From contig JAFKKV010000009.1 of the NCBI GenBank assembly GCA_017304475.1, positions 186,001 to 250,000 of the forward strand: a DNA stretch of 64,000 nucleotides. Direction: 5' to 3'. Both the position numbers and the translations under genes were made by a program. This stretch comes from Hyphomicrobiales bacterium. Its GTDB lineage: Bacteria > Pseudomonadota > Alphaproteobacteria > Rhizobiales > Phreatobacteraceae. The notes below the pieces were generated by a model. The model was not told the origin of the DNA, did no database searches, and saw nothing but the letters and a program-made list of their open reading frames with translations. This document shows positions 55,192 through 63,872 of this stretch, in pieces (positions within the stretch are counted from its first letter, which is position 1; the number at the start of each line of letters is the position of its first letter).

Positions 55192-55626
55192 GATGAGGCT
55201 CCAGAGTCTTGCATCGGCGCGATGAGGCCATCGCGGGAGAGGCCGGAACGGCGCCCGGCCCTGCTTTGCCGACCGAACCCATCCTGTCCGGCCGGCGGGA
55301 ACGAGATCGGACAGGCGCTGCCGCCCGGCGGGGACAGGATGTCGGCACGGACGTTCCGGCAGCCCACGGCGTCAGCCGTGCCGGCTCACTCCGGCGCGAT
55401 CATTTGGACAACCCAGATCCCCAGCGCGGGAATTCGCTTCAGATCCGAAGACGATCCGGTCATAATGCGAAAGCGTCATTCTTGTCTACAATCTTTTTGT
55501 GATTGCATGCAAGATTGAGATCACCTAGGTTTGGCCGGTCGGTACGATCCGCGCAGTCCGCGGCCAGCCGCGGCGCGCCAGCGGAGCGTTGCCCGGCCGC
55601 CGGCAATCGCTTTTGAGGGAGCCGCC
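55192..55626. other. Divergent promoter region between M20 and molybdenum-hydroxylase genes
   Basis: No gene supported. The AT-rich part (55450-55520) holds operator array C; the rest is GC-rich leader. A good ribosome site GAGGGA lies just before the ATG at 55627. Confidence 0.5.
55461..55512. promoter_or_regulatory. Operator array C: three sites phased by 21 bp
   Basis: CATAATGCGA (55461-55470), TTGTCTACAA (55482-55491) and TTGCATGCAA (55503-55512) start 21 bases apart; the last is a perfect palindrome. It sits in the divergent region of the M20 and molybdenum-hydroxylase operons and could control both. Confidence 0.65.
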
Positions 55627-56493
55627 ATGAGGCCGTCTTCGTTCGACTATCACCGGGCCGAAAGCCTCGGCCACGCGCTGGAGCTGCTCGCCCGCTTCGG
55701 CGAGGACGGGCGCCCGGTGGCTGGCGGGCAGAGCCTGGTACCGATGATGAATCTCCGGCTGGCGCGGCCCGCCCATCTCGTCGACATCAACGCCCTGCCG
55801 CTGGACCGGATCGAATTCGATGACGGGATCATGCGCATCGGCGCCCTGGTGCGGCATGAGCGCTATTTCAGCGAACCGCGGATCAAGGCCCATTTCCCGG
55901 CCTTCCTCGACGCGGTGCACTGGATCGGCCATCCGACCATCCGGCGCCACGGCTCGATCGGCGGCAGCATTTCCCATGCCGATCCGACCGCCGAGCTGCC
56001 GGCCGTGGCCCTGCTCTACGACGCGGCCATCGTCGCCACCTCGCAGGCCGGCGAACGTCGGATCGCGGCGGCCGATTTCTTCCAGAGCGCCTATGTCACC
56101 GCGCTCGAACCGGGCGAGATGGTCACATCAGTGGAATTCGCCATCCCGCCCGCGGCCTCCGCCGGCAGTTTCATCGAGCTCGGCGAGCGGCGCGGCGATT
56201 TCGCCACCGCCTCGATCGGCGTCAGCATCACCTTCGAGCGCGGCACGATCACCAAGGCGGCCATTGTGTGCTGCGGCGCCGATCTCGTGCCCGTGCGGGC
56301 GCGGTCGATCGAAGCCTTTCTGCCGGGACAGCCATTGAATGCACCTGAGGCCACGGAAGCCGGCCGACGGTTCGCCGCCGAGGTCGACCCGTCGGGCGAT
56401 CACATTGCCGGCGCCGCGTACAAGAAAGGCCTGATCGGCGAATTGACGCGGCGCGCCATCGTGACGGCCTGCCACAGAGCATTGGGGAACTGA
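55627..56493 (+). CDS. Molybdenum hydroxylase FAD subunit (CoxM/CutM-like)
   Basis: A 288-residue FAD-binding medium subunit of the xanthine dehydrogenase family. It has the FAD motifs AGGQSLVPMMNLRLARPAHL (about residues 35-54) and TIRRHGSIGGSISHADPTAE (about 104-123), plus a C-terminal CO_deh_flav_C domain. It passes electrons from the 2Fe-2S subunit to an acceptor. The ATG at 55627 follows GAGGGA. The stop overlaps the next start (TGATG). Confidence 0.94.
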   Translation: MRPSSFDYHRAESLGHALELLARFGEDGRPVAGGQSLVPMMNLRLARPAHLVDINALPLDRIEFDDGIMRIGALVRHERYFSEPRIKAHFPAFLDAVHWIGHPTIRRHGSIGGSISHADPTAELPAVALLYDAAIVATSQAGERRIAAADFFQSAYVTALEPGEMVTSVEFAIPPAASAGSFIELGERRGDFATASIGVSITFERGTITKAAIVCCGADLVPVRARSIEAFLPGQPLNAPEATEAGRRFAAEVDPSGDHIAGAAYKKGLIGELTRRAIVTACHRALGN

Positions 56494-56984
56494 TGAGCGA
56501 CATCACTCTCGAGGTCAACGGCACCAGGAAGGCGCTTTCCGTGGAGCCGCGCCGCCTGCTCGCCGATGTCCTGCGCCAGGATTTCAACCTTTCAGGCGTC
56601 CATATCGGCTGCGCGCACGGCGCCTGCGGCTGCTGCACGGTGCATGTCGACGGCGTGCCGCGCCTGTCCTGCCTGACCTTCGCCGTGCAATGCGAGGGCC
56701 GGTCGATCGCAACGGTCGAGAGCGTCGGCGGCCCGACCGCCGAACATGCCCTGCAAAAGGCCTTCAAGAGCGAGCACGGCCTGCAATGCGGCTACTGCAC
56801 GCCCGGCTTCATCATGACGCTCATTCCCTTCGTCGCGGCCATGGCGGCCGAGCGGCGCATGCCCGACGACGACGAGATCCGCGAGGCGATGAGCGGCAAT
56901 ATCTGCCGTTGCACCGGCTATCAGGGCATCGTGGCCGCGGTGCGCAAGGCGATCTCCGACCAGCTGGAAGGCGCCGGGTCATGA
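56493..56984 (+). CDS. Molybdenum hydroxylase 2Fe-2S subunit (CoxS-like)
   Basis: A 163-residue small subunit with two 2Fe-2S clusters. The N-terminal plant-type cluster is in GCAHGACGCCTVHVDG and the following SC. The second is in CGYCTPGFIM and ICRCTGYQGI. It links the molybdenum and FAD centres. It is tightly coupled to both neighbours by overlapping start/stop codons. Confidence 0.95.
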   Translation: MSDITLEVNGTRKALSVEPRRLLADVLRQDFNLSGVHIGCAHGACGCCTVHVDGVPRLSCLTFAVQCEGRSIATVESVGGPTAEHALQKAFKSEHGLQCGYCTPGFIMTLIPFVAAMAAERRMPDDDEIREAMSGNICRCTGYQGIVAAVRKAISDQLEGAGS

Positions 56985-59332
56985 CGACGAAACAGGCCGA
57001 CCGCCCCAAATATATCGGCGCACGCGTCCAGCGCTTCGAGGATATCCGGCTCCTGTCGGGCGAGGCGCGCTATATCGACGACATCCGCCGGCCGAACATG
57101 CTGCACCTGTCGCTGCTGCGCGCGCAGATCGCCCATGCCCGGATCCTCGGCATCGACAGTTCGGCGCTCGCCGATATCGGTTTCCCGACCCAGGTCTTCA
57201 CCGGCGCGGATACCAAGGGCCTGGCGATCAAGGCCCACCAGGACTATCCGGAAATGCAATATTCCGAGCAGCCGATCCTGGCCGAGGGCCGGATGCGCTT
57301 CGTCGGCGAACCGGTCGTCGCGGTGCTCGCCGACGATCCCTATCTCGCCGAGGACGCGACCGAGCAGGTGCTGATCGACTATGAGGCCCTGCCTGTCATC
57401 GGCACCATGGACCAGGCGCGCGACCCGTCCCTGCCGACCCTGTTCGACGGCTGGAAGAACAATGTCTTCGTCGAGCGGCAGATGAAGGGCGGCGATCTCG
57501 ACAAGGCGCGCGCCGAGGCCGCCCATGTCATCCGGCGCACCTATAGCAACCAGCGCCAGGCCGGCGTGCCCATGGAAGGCCGTGGCGTGGTCGCCGAATA
57601 CAATCCCGCCGACCGCGTGCTGACCGTGTGGTCGTCGACCCAGATCCCGCATCTCGTGCGCACCTATCTCTGCGAGGTGCTCGACTGGCCGGAATCGCGG
57701 CTGCGCGTCATCGCTCCCGATGTCGGCGGCGGTTTCGGCGTGAAGGGCCAGGTCTTCGCCGAGGAGGTGCTGGTGCCCTGGCTGGCGCTGAAGACCGGCC
57801 GGCCGGTCAAGTGGATCGAGGATCGCCGCGAGCACCTGATGGCGAGCATCCATGCCCGCGACCACGTCCATATCCTCGAGGCCTATGTCTCGGCCGAGGG
57901 CAAGCTGCTCGGCCTGAAGGCCGATATCACCGTCGACAACGGCGCCTATTCGACCTTCCCCTTCACCGCCGCCGGCGATCCCGGCATGGCCGGCAAGGTC
58001 ATGCCGGGCCCCTATGATTTCCAGGCCTATGAGGCGACCTTCCGGGCGGTGGCGACCAATAAATGCCCGATCGGCACCTATCGCGGCGTCGCCCGGCCCT
58101 CGGCTGTGTTTTCGCAGGAGCGGCTGATGGACGACATCGCCGGCGAGCTCGGCCTCGACCCGATCGCCTTCCGGCTGAACAACATCATTCGCACCTTCCC
58201 CTACAAGAATGCCCTCGGCTTCCATTATGACGAGGGCTCCTATGCCCAGTCGCTGGAGCAGATGAGGGATCTCATCGCCGCCGACCGCGCCGAGGCCGAG
58301 GCGTCGAAAAGCTCGACGACCCGGCGCGTCGGCGTCGGCATTGCCTGTTTCATCGAGCAGACCGCCCATGGCACGCCGGATTTCATCCGCCGGCGCGTGC
58401 CGATCGAAACCGGCTATATCGCCGCCCGCGTCGAGATGGCGCCGGACGGCGAGGTGACCATCGATCTCGGCCTGCAGAGCCATGGCCAGGGCCATGAGAC
58501 CGTCATGGCGCAGGTCGCGGCGGACGCGCTCGGCATCGCGCCCCACAATGTCTATGTCCGCCACGGCGATACGCTGACGACACCCTATTCGGTCGGCACC
58601 TGGGGCAGCCGCGGCGCGCCGCTCGGCGGCGGCGCCGTGCACAAGGCCGCGACCGAACTCGCCGACAAGCTCAAGGCGATCGCCGCCCATCTGCTGCAGG
58701 CCGAGGCGGGCACGATCCGGCTGCGCAACGGCAAGGCCCATGTCGGCGACGACGAAGGCCGCTTCATCGAGATCCGCAAGCTGGCGCGCATCGCGCTACG
58801 CAATGTCGACCAGATGCCGCAAGGCATGGGGCCGGGCCTGGAAGCCGTCTGCAGCCTGGACGGTCCGGCCGACGGCACCTATTCCAACGCGGTGCATGCC
58901 GCCGTCGTGGAAATCGACGTGCCGACCGGCAAGATGAAGCTGCGCCGCTTCGTGGTGGTCGAGGATTGCGGCACGATCCTCAATCCGATGATCGCCGACG
59001 GCCAGGTGCGCGGCGGCGTGGTGCAGGGCATCGGCTCGGCCATGCTCGAACATTTCGTCTATGACGCCGAATGCCAGCCGCTGACCACCAGCTTCGCCGA
59101 CTATCTGATGCCGCTCGCGCCGGAAATTCCCACTATCGAGGTCCACCATATCGAGACCCAGACGCCGCTGACGCCGCTCGGCGCCAAGGGCCTGGGCGAG
59201 GGCGGTGCCATCGGCCCGGCCGCGGCGATCGCCAATGCGGTGTCGAACGCACTCGATGTCAGCGTCACCGCGACGCCGCTGAACGCCAATGCCATCTGGA
59301 AACTGTCGGCAAGGCTGCGCGGGGAAAGCTGA
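56981..59332 (+). CDS. Molybdenum hydroxylase large (molybdopterin) subunit
   Basis: A 783-residue molybdopterin-cytosine-dinucleotide-binding subunit. GGGFGVKGQ (about residue 249) and the C-terminal GEGGAIGP with its catalytic Glu are present. The active-site loop reads GTYRGVARPSA, not the AYRCSFR of true CO dehydrogenase, so it is an organic-substrate hydroxylase (aldehyde, xanthine, nicotinate or related) rather than a CO oxidiser. The start ATG overlaps the CoxS-like stop (ATGA). A strong terminator follows. Substrate unknown. Confidence 0.94.
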   Translation: MTTKQADRPKYIGARVQRFEDIRLLSGEARYIDDIRRPNMLHLSLLRAQIAHARILGIDSSALADIGFPTQVFTGADTKGLAIKAHQDYPEMQYSEQPILAEGRMRFVGEPVVAVLADDPYLAEDATEQVLIDYEALPVIGTMDQARDPSLPTLFDGWKNNVFVERQMKGGDLDKARAEAAHVIRRTYSNQRQAGVPMEGRGVVAEYNPADRVLTVWSSTQIPHLVRTYLCEVLDWPESRLRVIAPDVGGGFGVKGQVFAEEVLVPWLALKTGRPVKWIEDRREHLMASIHARDHVHILEAYVSAEGKLLGLKADITVDNGAYSTFPFTAAGDPGMAGKVMPGPYDFQAYEATFRAVATNKCPIGTYRGVARPSAVFSQERLMDDIAGELGLDPIAFRLNNIIRTFPYKNALGFHYDEGSYAQSLEQMRDLIAADRAEAEASKSSTTRRVGVGIACFIEQTAHGTPDFIRRRVPIETGYIAARVEMAPDGEVTIDLGLQSHGQGHETVMAQVAADALGIAPHNVYVRHGDTLTTPYSVGTWGSRGAPLGGGAVHKAATELADKLKAIAAHLLQAEAGTIRLRNGKAHVGDDEGRFIEIRKLARIALRNVDQMPQGMGPGLEAVCSLDGPADGTYSNAVHAAVVEIDVPTGKMKLRRFVVVEDCGTILNPMIADGQVRGGVVQGIGSAMLEHFVYDAECQPLTTSFADYLMPLAPEIPTIEVHHIETQTPLTPLGAKGLGEGGAIGPAAAIANAVSNALDVSVTATPLNANAIWKLSARLRGES

Positions 59333-59376
59333 GCACGGCCGGAGCCGGCGCGCGGTCGCGTGGCCCTTTCAAAGCC

Positions 59377-59404
59377 AAAACGGCGGCCCTGCGGCCGCCG
59401 TTTT
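59377..59404. terminator. Bidirectional intrinsic terminator
   Basis: AAAACGGCGGCC-CTGC-GGCCGCCGTTTT: a perfect 12-bp stem with A and T runs at its ends. It lies between the large-subunit gene (plus) and the PLP-enzyme gene (minus), 45 bases after the former's stop and 26 before the latter's. It works in either direction. Confidence 0.9.
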
Positions 59405-59429
59405 CATTCGTGCCAGTGTCGCGGGCGCT

Positions 59430-60908
59430 TCAGGCCCGTACGGTGCCGAACTCTTCGATCAGGCGATCCCAGACCGGCACCATCTCCATCAGCCCGTCCC
59501 AGAAGGCCTGGTGGCGCCGGCGGTCGAAATCCTCCAGCGAGACGCCCTGCTGCTCGACCCAGGTGTAATAGCCGAGGTTGAAGATGCGCTCGCGTTCGGG
59601 ACGGGTCAGCTCGATCAGCGCATCGGGAGCGATGCCCAGGAGATGCTGGCCGAACACTTCGGCCGCCGCCAGGGCGTCGAAGCGGCCGGCGAAAGCGGTG
59701 TCGATGGTCTCCCCGAGCTGCGAGCCATACATGGCGGCACCATCGGTCGCGACGGTGAGAACCGCGTCGTCGCCGCCGAGGCCCTGATATCTCGCGAGCT
59801 TGATCGCCGCCGCGATATTGGCGATGGCGGAGAGGCCGAGATGGGCCAGCTGATCGATCAGATCGGCCGGCAGCCCCTTGCGCTCGCGCAGATAGGTCCG
59901 GCCGGCTTCGCTGTTGAACAGAACCAGCAGGCTGTCCGGGGTGCGTTCGGATATGCCGATGACGTAATCGGTGTTGAAGACATTGTGGATCAGCGGCACG
60001 TGCTTGTCGCCGATGCCCTGGATATTGTGCTCGCCATAACCGTTGCGCAGCAAGGTCGGGCATTCGGTTGCCTCGACCGCGGCGATGTCGAGGCCGAGGC
60101 TCGCCTTCAGATGGTCGCCGGCGGCCAGCGTGCCGCCCGAGCCCGAGGCGCAGACGAAGGCACGGGCCTTGAGCCGGCTGTCGCCCTTCACCGCCCGGAA
60201 GACGGCTTCCAGCGCCGGCCCGGTGACGGCCCGGTGGACGATATAGTTCCCGAACTCGCTGAACTGGTTGAGAATGACGTTCTGGGGATCCTGCGCCAGC
60301 AGGTGGCAGGCGTCGTAGATCTCCTTAAGATTGCTCTCGCTGCCCGGCGTCCGCACGATGTCGGCGGGATCGGTGGTCCATTTTTCCAGCCAGCTGAACC
60401 GTTCCCGGCTCATGCCTTCGGGCAGGACCGCGACGCTGCGGCATTGCAGGATGCGGGAAATGGCGACGCCGCCGCGACAATAATTGCCGGTGGACGGCCA
60501 GACGGCGCGTTGCCGGTCCAGGTCGAACTGGCCGGTGACCAGCCGCGGCACCAGGCAGCCGTAGGCGGCCAGCACCTTGTGGGCCGCGATTATCGGGAAG
60601 CGATCGCCGAGCGCCACGATGATCTTGGCGGCGACGCCGGTCAGCGCGGAGGGGAGGACGATATGGCCGGGGACGGCTGCCTGCCGCCGGCGATCCGGGC
60701 CGTTATACCAATGGACCCGGTAGAGGTTGAGCGGATCGGGCGCATCCGGATCGACCTTTTCGAGGGCCGCCAGGATGGCGCTGTCGATGAGCCTCGGCGC
60801 GGCGAGCTCCGACAGTTTCGGCAAACGGATGCCGGCTTGTCGGAAACGCGCCAGGGTTCTGGCGTGCAGGTCCTGGTTCGTCACCACTGTGCTGAAAAGA
60901 TCGCTCAC
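59430..60908 (-). CDS. PLP-dependent fold-type II enzyme (cysteine-synthase/threonine-dehydratase superfamily)
   Basis: A 492-residue enzyme. Lys111 in IIAAHKVLAAYG is the likely Schiff-base lysine, STGNY (140-144) interacts with the substrate carboxylate, and SGSGGT (255-260) binds the PLP phosphate. It is longer than plain cysteine synthase (about 310 residues), with an extra C-terminal part of over 130 residues. Beta-elimination or beta-replacement on an amino acid is likely, but the substrate is not identifiable. The GTG at 60908 has GGAG 8 bases upstream. The preceding GntR gene is on the same strand. Confidence 0.82.
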   Translation of the reverse strand: MSDLFSTVVTNQDLHARTLARFRQAGIRLPKLSELAAPRLIDSAILAALEKVDPDAPDPLNLYRVHWYNGPDRRRQAAVPGHIVLPSALTGVAAKIIVALGDRFPIIAAHKVLAAYGCLVPRLVTGQFDLDRQRAVWPSTGNYCRGGVAISRILQCRSVAVLPEGMSRERFSWLEKWTTDPADIVRTPGSESNLKEIYDACHLLAQDPQNVILNQFSEFGNYIVHRAVTGPALEAVFRAVKGDSRLKARAFVCASGSGGTLAAGDHLKASLGLDIAAVEATECPTLLRNGYGEHNIQGIGDKHVPLIHNVFNTDYVIGISERTPDSLLVLFNSEAGRTYLRERKGLPADLIDQLAHLGLSAIANIAAAIKLARYQGLGGDDAVLTVATDGAAMYGSQLGETIDTAFAGRFDALAAAEVFGQHLLGIAPDALIELTRPERERIFNLGYYTWVEQQGVSLEDFDRRRHQAFWDGLMEMVPVWDRLIEEFGTVRA

Positions 60909-61059
60909 CGTTTCGCTCCCCCGGTTTCGTCCTGGTTGTCGGGCCACCTGATGCGGCGCGGCCAAGCAAAGCCACGCTGTCCGGCGGCGAGACCGGTCGG
61001 CATTGGCTTCAGGTCTTGAATGCGATCGGCGGCGGAACGCCTGTCCGCCCGGTCCGGCG

Positions 61060-61746
61060 CTACGCGCCGTTCTCGGCTTCCAGCGCCAGAACCACGTCGG
61101 CCGCCGAGCCGGCCAGGAGATCGACATGCTCGCGCATCAGCCGGTGCGCCCCTTCCTCGTCGCCGGCCTCGATGGCCTCGACGATCTTCTGGTGCTCCGT
61201 GATGGACTTCTGCATGCGCCGGGGCTGGAAGGTGATGTGCCGCCGGTAGACATTGACCCGGTTACGCAGCTTGCGGGTTTCCGAATTGAGAAACTCGTTA
61301 TGCGCGCCCTTCGAGATCACCTCGTGAAAGGTGTTGTTGGCCGCGAAAAAGCCGTCGCGATCGACCTTCTGGGCAAAGGCCGCGCATTGGTCGTGCCAGT
61401 GGCGCAGCTCGGCCACCTCGTCCGGCGACATGCGCCGCGCGCAAAGCCGGGCCGAAAGGCCTTCGAGCTCGGCCACGACCTGGAACATCTCGATCAATTC
61501 GCTGGTGGTCAGCCGCCGGACCGTGGCGCCTTGGTTCTTGCGGATTTCGACCAGGCCGCTGGAGGCGAGATGGCGCAGCGCCTCGCGCACCGGCGTGCGC
61601 GACACCTCGAACCGCCGGGCCAGCGACTGCTCGTCAAGGCGATCGCCGGGCTTGAGCGTGCTGCTCAGGATGTCGTCTTCGAGAATCCTGATCAGGCTGT
61701 CGGATGACAGCTTCGCTTCATTCTCAGCTTCAAACGCTGCAGTCAC
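61060..61746 (-). CDS. FCD-type GntR-family regulator
   Basis: A 228-residue regulator. The N-terminal winged helix (about 18-78) has KPGDRLDEQSLARRFEVSRT, then PVREALRHLASSGLVEI. The C-terminal all-helical FCD ligand domain (about 90-215) has metal-ligand-type residues (Asp/His/His, including HEVI and REHVD). FCD regulators usually bind carboxylic acids and repress catabolic genes through TTGT-N2-ACAA-like sites. Such sites occur in three phased arrays elsewhere in this island, which makes this protein their first candidate. Confidence 0.92.
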   Translation of the reverse strand: MTAAFEAENEAKLSSDSLIRILEDDILSSTLKPGDRLDEQSLARRFEVSRTPVREALRHLASSGLVEIRKNQGATVRRLTTSELIEMFQVVAELEGLSARLCARRMSPDEVAELRHWHDQCAAFAQKVDRDGFFAANNTFHEVISKGAHNEFLNSETRKLRNRVNVYRRHITFQPRRMQKSITEHQKIVEAIEAGDEEGAHRLMREHVDLLAGSAADVVLALEAENGA

Positions 61747-61838
61747 GGCAGACTCCGATTCGAGACCAGCGACACATAATCATGCAGGCTTCAAACTGCA
61801 CGCGCCTCGCCGGCTGTCCCCGTTCGACCAGGGACGAT

Positions 61839-62171
61839 TCACTGCTTCACGGTGATCACCAGACAGGCGCTCTCTTCCGTGCCCTGGTTGATCGTATAAT
61901 GCGGATCGCCCGGCTCAAACAGTACGGCTTGCCCCGCGGTGAGGGTAAACTTCTGGCTGCCGGTGTCGAAGGTCATTTGGCCCTTCACGACATAAAAGAC
62001 CTGCGACCAGTCGTCGTGGTGATGCAGCTCGCCGCCGGCGCCGTTCGGCGCCTTGGACAGCTGGACCGAGAAATTGCTGCCGGCGAAGGGCACGATATCG
62101 AGCACGTTCAGGCCGCCGAAATGATTGGGGGGCGTCACGCCGGTGGCGTCGCCGTTTTTCCAGATGTTCAT
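61839..62171 (-). CDS. Small cupin-domain protein
   Basis: A 110-residue single-domain cupin. GGELHHHDDWSQVFYVVKG provides the metal-binding His set, and LFEPGDPHYTINQG the second motif. It may be a small metal enzyme or a binding protein for the pathway. It lies between the TPP enzyme and the GntR gene on the same strand, 35 bases after the TPP gene. Function not assigned. Confidence 0.85.
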   Translation of the reverse strand: MNIWKNGDATGVTPPNHFGGLNVLDIVPFAGSNFSVQLSKAPNGAGGELHHHDDWSQVFYVVKGQMTFDTGSQKFTLTAGQAVLFEPGDPHYTINQGTEESACLVITVKQ

Positions 62172-62206
62172 GGGGTCTTTTCCGCGGGATTTGGGGACGG
62201 GCGGCT

Positions 62207-63847
62207 TCAGGAAATATAGGCCATGTAGGGGCTGATGACGCTGCGCACCGGCACCTGGACGATCGCCGGCTTCTTGCTGGCGATGGCATCGGTGATGGCC
62301 GCCTTGATCGCCTCGGCGTCGCGGCAGACATAGCCGCCGCAGCCGAGGCCCTCGGCGACCTTGGCCCAGTCGCGCCGGGGCAGGTCCATTTCATAGGTCT
62401 CGCCGAAGCTCTGCTGCTGCGGCAGCGAGATCGCGCCCCATTTCTCGTCGTCGAGAACGACGATGATGAAGGCGCGGCCATAACGCTCGGCCGTGTCGAG
62501 CTCGGTGACGTGGAAACCGACGCCGCCATCGCCGACGAAAACGATGACCGGCGCTTGCGGATCGGCGAAATTGGCGCCGGCGCCATAGGGCACTTCCGCG
62601 CCGAGCGTGCCGGACTGGCCGGCCCTGAGATAGCGCCCGGGCTGGGATATGCGCAGGCGGGCATCGGCCCAGAAGTCGACATTGCCATGCGACGACACGA
62701 AGATCGTCTCGGCTGGAGCCGCGGCGCTGACCGCGTCGATGGCGTTGACCGGGTGCAGCCCGTCATTGGCATCCTCGCCGCGCTGGGCCTGCCATTCCTT
62801 GGTCCAATCGGCGATGACCGACCCGACCCAGGCCTGGTCGGCCTTCATCGCGGGAAGATCGGCCAGGAGATCGAAGAAGGCGGCCGGCGAGGCGGCAACG
62901 GCGAGATCGGCACGCCGGTTGCGATGCATGAGTTCCGGGTCGGAACAGACCTGGATCACCTTGGCGCCGGCGCCGACACTGTCGCCGAATTCGAGATCGA
63001 ATTCGAAGTGATGGCCGGCCAGGATGATGCAGTCGGCTTCGGCGAGCGCGCGACGCAGCGCGCCGTTGCAGGCGGTATAACCGGGTCCGGCGAAGCGGGG
63101 ATGGGTCTCGTCGACGATGCCGCGCGCCAGGCGCAGGGTCGAGAAGGGCAGGCCGTGCTTGTCCACCACCGCCTGGATCCGGTCCGAGCGGTCCCAGAAG
63201 GTTTCGTCGCCGAGCAGCAGCAGCGGCCGGGCCGCCATGCGGCAAGCCTCGCCGATCGCCGCGGCGGCCGCGGCCGAGACGCCAGGCCGGCCGGGCATGG
63301 GTGGCGCGCCGGCCGCGGCGTCGCGCAGCGGCGTGGTCACCGGGCTCGACAGGATGTCGGTCGGCACCTCCAGGAAGACCGGGCCGGGACGGCCGGCCCA
63401 CATTTTGCGCCAGGCGATGTCGAGATATTCGGCGAGGCGATTGGCATCGGTGCAGCGCGCCGCCCATTTGGTGACGCCCTTCAGCACCGGCAGCACGTCA
63501 TAGGACATGCCGGCGCCGCGCTCCATCGTCCTGGTGCCGGACTGCGCGCCGATGATGATCATCGGCGTTCCCGCCAGCATCGAGACCAGCGCCGGCGTGA
63601 CCGCATTGGTGACGCCCGGCCCGAGGGTGACCACCGCCGCGCCGGCCTTGCCGGTGACGCGCGAGAAGGACTCCGCCATGAAACAGGCGGCGGCCTCGTG
63701 CCGGGCATGGACCAGCGGCAGGCCCTGATGCGCGCAGGCGCGGTAGATCGCATTGATCGGACCGCCCGAGACGGAGAAGACGTTTGCCACGCCCGCCGCC
63801 TTGAGCCAGGCGATGATGGCGGCGCCGCCGTCGATTTGCTGTGCCAT
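62207..63847 (-). CDS. Thiamine-pyrophosphate enzyme (acetolactate-synthase-like superfamily)
   Basis: A 546-residue three-domain TPP enzyme. N-terminal domain: VSGGPINAIYRACAHQGL and catalytic Glu51 in HARHEAAA. The central FAD/ADP-like domain has ARPLLLLGDETF. The C-terminal TPP motif starts GDGGVGFHVTELDTAERYGR and ends VLDDEKWG, where the usual Asn-Asn is Asp-Asp. It is probably a 2-oxoacid decarboxylase or carboligase, such as benzoylformate, oxalyl-CoA or sulfopyruvate types. The ATG at 63847 fits the family start. Confidence 0.88.
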   Translation of the reverse strand: MAQQIDGGAAIIAWLKAAGVANVFSVSGGPINAIYRACAHQGLPLVHARHEAAACFMAESFSRVTGKAGAAVVTLGPGVTNAVTPALVSMLAGTPMIIIGAQSGTRTMERGAGMSYDVLPVLKGVTKWAARCTDANRLAEYLDIAWRKMWAGRPGPVFLEVPTDILSSPVTTPLRDAAAGAPPMPGRPGVSAAAAAAIGEACRMAARPLLLLGDETFWDRSDRIQAVVDKHGLPFSTLRLARGIVDETHPRFAGPGYTACNGALRRALAEADCIILAGHHFEFDLEFGDSVGAGAKVIQVCSDPELMHRNRRADLAVAASPAAFFDLLADLPAMKADQAWVGSVIADWTKEWQAQRGEDANDGLHPVNAIDAVSAAAPAETIFVSSHGNVDFWADARLRISQPGRYLRAGQSGTLGAEVPYGAGANFADPQAPVIVFVGDGGVGFHVTELDTAERYGRAFIIVVLDDEKWGAISLPQQQSFGETYEMDLPRRDWAKVAEGLGCGGYVCRDAEAIKAAITDAIASKKPAIVQVPVRSVISPYMAYIS

Positions 63848-63872
63848 GTCCGGATCCACTTGTCTTTCGAGG

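Noticed and set aside
55627..59332. Three-subunit enzyme considered as a CO dehydrogenase (coxMSL)
   Set aside because: The active-site loop lacks the AYRCSFR signature of CO-oxidising enzymes, so only the wider molybdenum-hydroxylase family is claimed.
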